A stretch of DNA of 7,221 nucleotides from DASPXK01 sp035637315. GTDB lineage: Bacteria; Chloroflexota; UBA6077; JACCZL01. The notes below the pieces were generated by a model. The model had not been told where the DNA came from and did no database searches. It saw only the letters and a program-made list of their open reading frames with translations. The translations under genes and the position numbers were made by a program. The stretch is from the NCBI GenBank assembly GCA_035637315.1, contig DASPXK010000177.1, positions 1 to 7,221 of the forward strand, given 5' to 3'. The stretch's first letter is position 1, and every line of letters starts with the position of its first letter. Positions 6,244 through 7,221 of the stretch are shown here, piece after piece.

Positions 6244-7221
6244 GTGGTGCAGCCGCGCCGCGACCTCGAACGCGCGTACCGGATCGCGCTGCTGCCCGGC
6301 GACGGCATCGGCACCGAGGTCGTCGGGGCCGCCCGCCGGGTGCTGGAGGTGCTGTCCACCCCATTCCCGCGGCTCCATTTCGAGTTCGTCGTCGCGCCGA
6401 TCGGCTTCGGCGCGCTCCAGACTGAGGGCGCGCCGCTGCCCGAGAGCACGCTCGACATCGCCCGCGGCGCCGACGGGGTGCTTCACGGCGCGAGTGACGC
6501 CGCGGCCATTCCGCCCGGCGTCCCGAACCCGATCGGCAGCCTGCGGCGCGGTCTCGACGCGTACGCCAACGTCCGGCCCGCCCGAACCTACGCGGGCGTC
6601 GCGGGCCCGTTCAGCGAGGTCGACCTGATCGTCGTTCGGGAGAACACCGAAGGGCTGTATAGCGGGATCGAGTACGCGGTCGGGCCGGACGCCGCCTGCG
6701 CCGTGCGGGTGATCACGCGCCAGGGGAGCGCCCGCGTCGCCCGAATTGCCTTCGAGCTGGCTCGCGGGCGGCGGGGGCTGGTGACTGCCGTGCACAAGCT
6801 GGGCGCCCTGCGGCTGACCGACGGGCTCTGGCTCGACTCGATCCGCGCCGTCGCCGAGGAGTTCCCAGATGTGCGGCTCGAGACGCGCAACGTCGATGCG
6901 ACGGCGCTCGAGATGGTCCGCCATCCCCAGCCGTTCGACGTGATCCTGGCTGAGAACCAGTACGGCGACATCCTGTCGGACGTCGCGGCGGGCCTCATCG
7001 GCAGCCTCGGCCTCGCGCCGGCCGGCAACTACGGCGAGCGCTGGGCGTACTTCGAGCCGGTCCACGGCACGGCGCCCGATATCGCCGGCCAGGGCATCGC
7101 CAACCCAATCGCGACGATCCTGGCGGCGCGGATGCTGCTCGAGCATCTCGGCGAGCAGGAGGCGGCCGAGCGCGTCGAGCAGGCCGTGGCGGCGGTCCTC
7201 GCCGAGGGGGCGATCCGGACG
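6244..7221 (+). CDS. Isocitrate/isopropylmalate dehydrogenase-family protein, C-terminus cut off by the window edge
   Basis: 326 residues are present and the family-typical ending VLAEGAIRT shows that only about 20 are missing. This is a metal-dependent beta-decarboxylating 2-hydroxyacid dehydrogenase. Visible motifs are LLPGDGIG (16-23), ANVRPAR, RENTEGLYSGIEY (132-144), HK with Lys185, Asp218 in NVDATALEMV, QYGDILSD with Asp242 and Asp246 as metal ligands, and HGTAPDIAG (274-282). RENTEGLYSG is closer to isocitrate or homoisocitrate dehydrogenase than to isopropylmalate dehydrogenase. Asp279-Ile280, where NADP enzymes carry Lys-Tyr, predicts NAD+. The loop HKLGAL replaces the usual HKAN-type motif, so substrate (isocitrate, homoisocitrate, tartrate or malate analogues) stays open. 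GTG 6244 was chosen because GGGAGAGGGA precedes it and the core motif begins soon after; in-frame GTG 6181, 6193 and 6247 are alternatives. Probably co-transcribed with the cupin and acyl-CoA dehydrogenase genes. Confidence 0.88.
   Translation, partial: MVQPRRDLERAYRIALLPGDGIGTEVVGAARRVLEVLSTPFPRLHFEFVVAPIGFGALQTEGAPLPESTLDIARGADGVLHGASDAAAIPPGVPNPIGSLRRGLDAYANVRPARTYAGVAGPFSEVDLIVVRENTEGLYSGIEYAVGPDAACAVRVITRQGSARVARIAFELARGRRGLVTAVHKLGALRLTDGLWLDSIRAVAEEFPDVRLETRNVDATALEMVRHPQPFDVILAENQYGDILSDVAAGLIGSLGLAPAGNYGERWAYFEPVHGTAPDIAGQGIANPIATILAARMLLEHLGEQEAAERVEQAVAAVLAEGAIRT

Noticed and set aside
6049..7146. Long minus-strand frame of 365 residues opposite the last gene
   Set aside because: It is an Arg/Asp/Gly/Ala-rich antisense shadow of a well-conserved dehydrogenase with no recognisable domain; long open antisense frames are expected at this G+C.

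Overview
The window is about two-thirds G+C and densely coded. It has strong purine-rich ribosome binding sites and a lipoprotein with a long Ala/Pro linker. Flavin-dependent, acyl-CoA and VOC enzymes suggest a catabolically versatile soil or water bacterium. The lipoprotein linker, the TAnnnT-type promoter and the CCCTCACC-type palindromes fit Chloroflexota, with Methylomirabilota/Rokubacteria-like lineages as an alternative. This placement is inference; no marker gene is present.

Left part (1-3787). A luciferase-like (LLM) flavin-dependent oxidoreductase on the minus strand runs off the left edge. It diverges from a plus-strand ABC importer pair: a substrate-binding lipoprotein and a 587-residue permease made of two fused permease domains (FbpB/SfuB-like architecture). 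A GC-rich folded element lies between the two importer genes. No ATPase gene follows; the permease ends 13 bases before a convergent gene.

Middle (3788-4520). A small VOC-superfamily protein lies on the minus strand, with a convincing promoter (TTGACA, 17-base spacer, TAGGCT). The 324-base gap between it and the next plus-strand gene is the least ordinary stretch. It holds five 9-base tandem repeats preceded by a complementary arm, and then three 10-base tandem repeats just upstream of the cupin gene.

Right part (4521-7221). A cupin gene overlaps by four bases (GTGA) an acyl-CoA dehydrogenase-family gene, which is followed by an isocitrate/isopropylmalate dehydrogenase-family gene that runs off the right edge. 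The acyl-CoA dehydrogenase reads cleanly only if two single-base frameshifts are corrected, one extra base near 4954-4956 and one missing base near 5820. It also carries His where the family usually has its catalytic Glu. A second folded element, with the same A-B-A'-B' arm order as the one in the importer operon, sits directly before the last gene and appears to supply its ribosome binding site.

The layout suggests uptake of a small solute plus catabolism of an acid or CoA ester, but the substrate cannot be read from the sequence. I see no mobile-element transposase, CRISPR array, tRNA or rRNA. I did not find a clearly new multi-gene system; the most interesting items are the repeat structures and the odd acyl-CoA dehydrogenase.
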